A DNA stretch of 64,000 nt, taken from contig CM067572.1 of assembly GCA_034336665.1 (NCBI GenBank), positions 303,786-367,785 of the forward strand, read 5' to 3'. The notes beneath the pieces are model-generated. The model did not search any database, had not been told where the DNA came from, and saw only the letters and a program-made list of their open reading frames with translations. The translations under genes and the position numbers were made by a program. Below are positions 63,737-64,000 of this stretch, in pieces; position 1 is the first letter of the stretch, and every line of letters begins with the position of its first letter. Source of the DNA: Luscinia megarhynchos. Taxonomy: Eukaryota > Chordata > Aves > Passeriformes > Turdidae.

Positions 63737-64000
63737 CTGGGGAACGAGGGAACAACAGCTTAGAGCCTCCTGCTGCTGCACACAGCACCGCTCCCTGCTG
63801 CCCTCCCTCCGGGTGTGTGAGCCGGGACTCAGCTGAGCTCGCCAGCTCCTGGCGCTCCCGACACGGCGCCGCCCGTGAGATGTTTGTCACAGGCTCTGGA
63901 GAGACTCCTCAGGCCTATCAGAGCTCTCATTTCAGCTCAGCTTACTTAAATGCATTTAAAAATCACAGTCTCTGGGGGATTCTAGCATTTCACATGTAAA

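Noticed and set aside
63737..63890. Upstream in-frame extension of GPR87 beginning MTNISRAAP
   Set aside because: It crosses a clear ctcgttccccag acceptor and does not resemble the GPR87 N terminus; the true first coding exon is elsewhere.

Overview
The window is nuclear DNA of a vertebrate, almost certainly a bird. Genes have introns with GT-AG junctions, repeats include CR1-type LINE tails (the dominant avian retrotransposon), introns and spacers are short, and GC-rich minisatellites are abundant. The gene order is the conserved block known from human 3q25: SELENOT (+), ERICH6 (-), SIAH2 (-), MINDY4B (-), CLRN1 (-), GPR171 (-), P2RY14 (-), GPR87 (-). All identities come from recognising the encoded proteins; no database was searched.

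Layout. 197-6012: SELENOT from its second coding exon, with the TGA selenocysteine codon, a 3'UTR intron filled by a 1.25-kb VNTR, and a final non-coding exon with a SECIS-like hairpin. 6853-12132: ERICH6, nine exons, tail to tail with SELENOT. 12.2-13.06 kb: three GC-rich arrays over the ERICH6 5' flank. 15.55-16.55 kb: CR1. 16915-18320: SIAH2, two exons. 21149-27816: MINDY4B, eleven exons found, terminal exon not found. 27857-28705: an array of ten-base units just upstream of the MINDY4B start. 30058-35247: CLRN1, three exons, 232 codons like the human protein. 40222-41796: GPR171. 47680-48693: P2RY14. 62727-63736: main coding exon of GPR87, whose first coding exon lies outside.

The genes do not form one pathway. 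SELENOT is an ER redox selenoprotein, SIAH2 a RING E3 ligase, MINDY4B a catalytically dead deubiquitinase relative, CLRN1 a tetraspan protein of hair cells and photoreceptors, ERICH6 a poorly known FAM194-domain protein, and the last three are P2Y-like class A receptors arising from local duplication.

The most unusual property is the repeat load. About thirty tandem arrays, nearly all with different unit sequences, cover roughly a quarter of the window by eye. Many abut exon ends, start codons or stop codons: CLRN1 intron 1 carries about 16 copies of its own exon-1 splice donor, CLRN1 intron 2 is mostly a pentamer array starting 12 bases from a donor, GPR171 reads through into a 33-base-period array, and MINDY4B introns 4 and 10 are largely minisatellite up to their acceptors. 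Three single-base frame changes in conserved genes (SIAH2, ERICH6, MINDY4B) may be assembly indels. I found no exon of MED12L, the gene that encloses these receptor genes in mammals.
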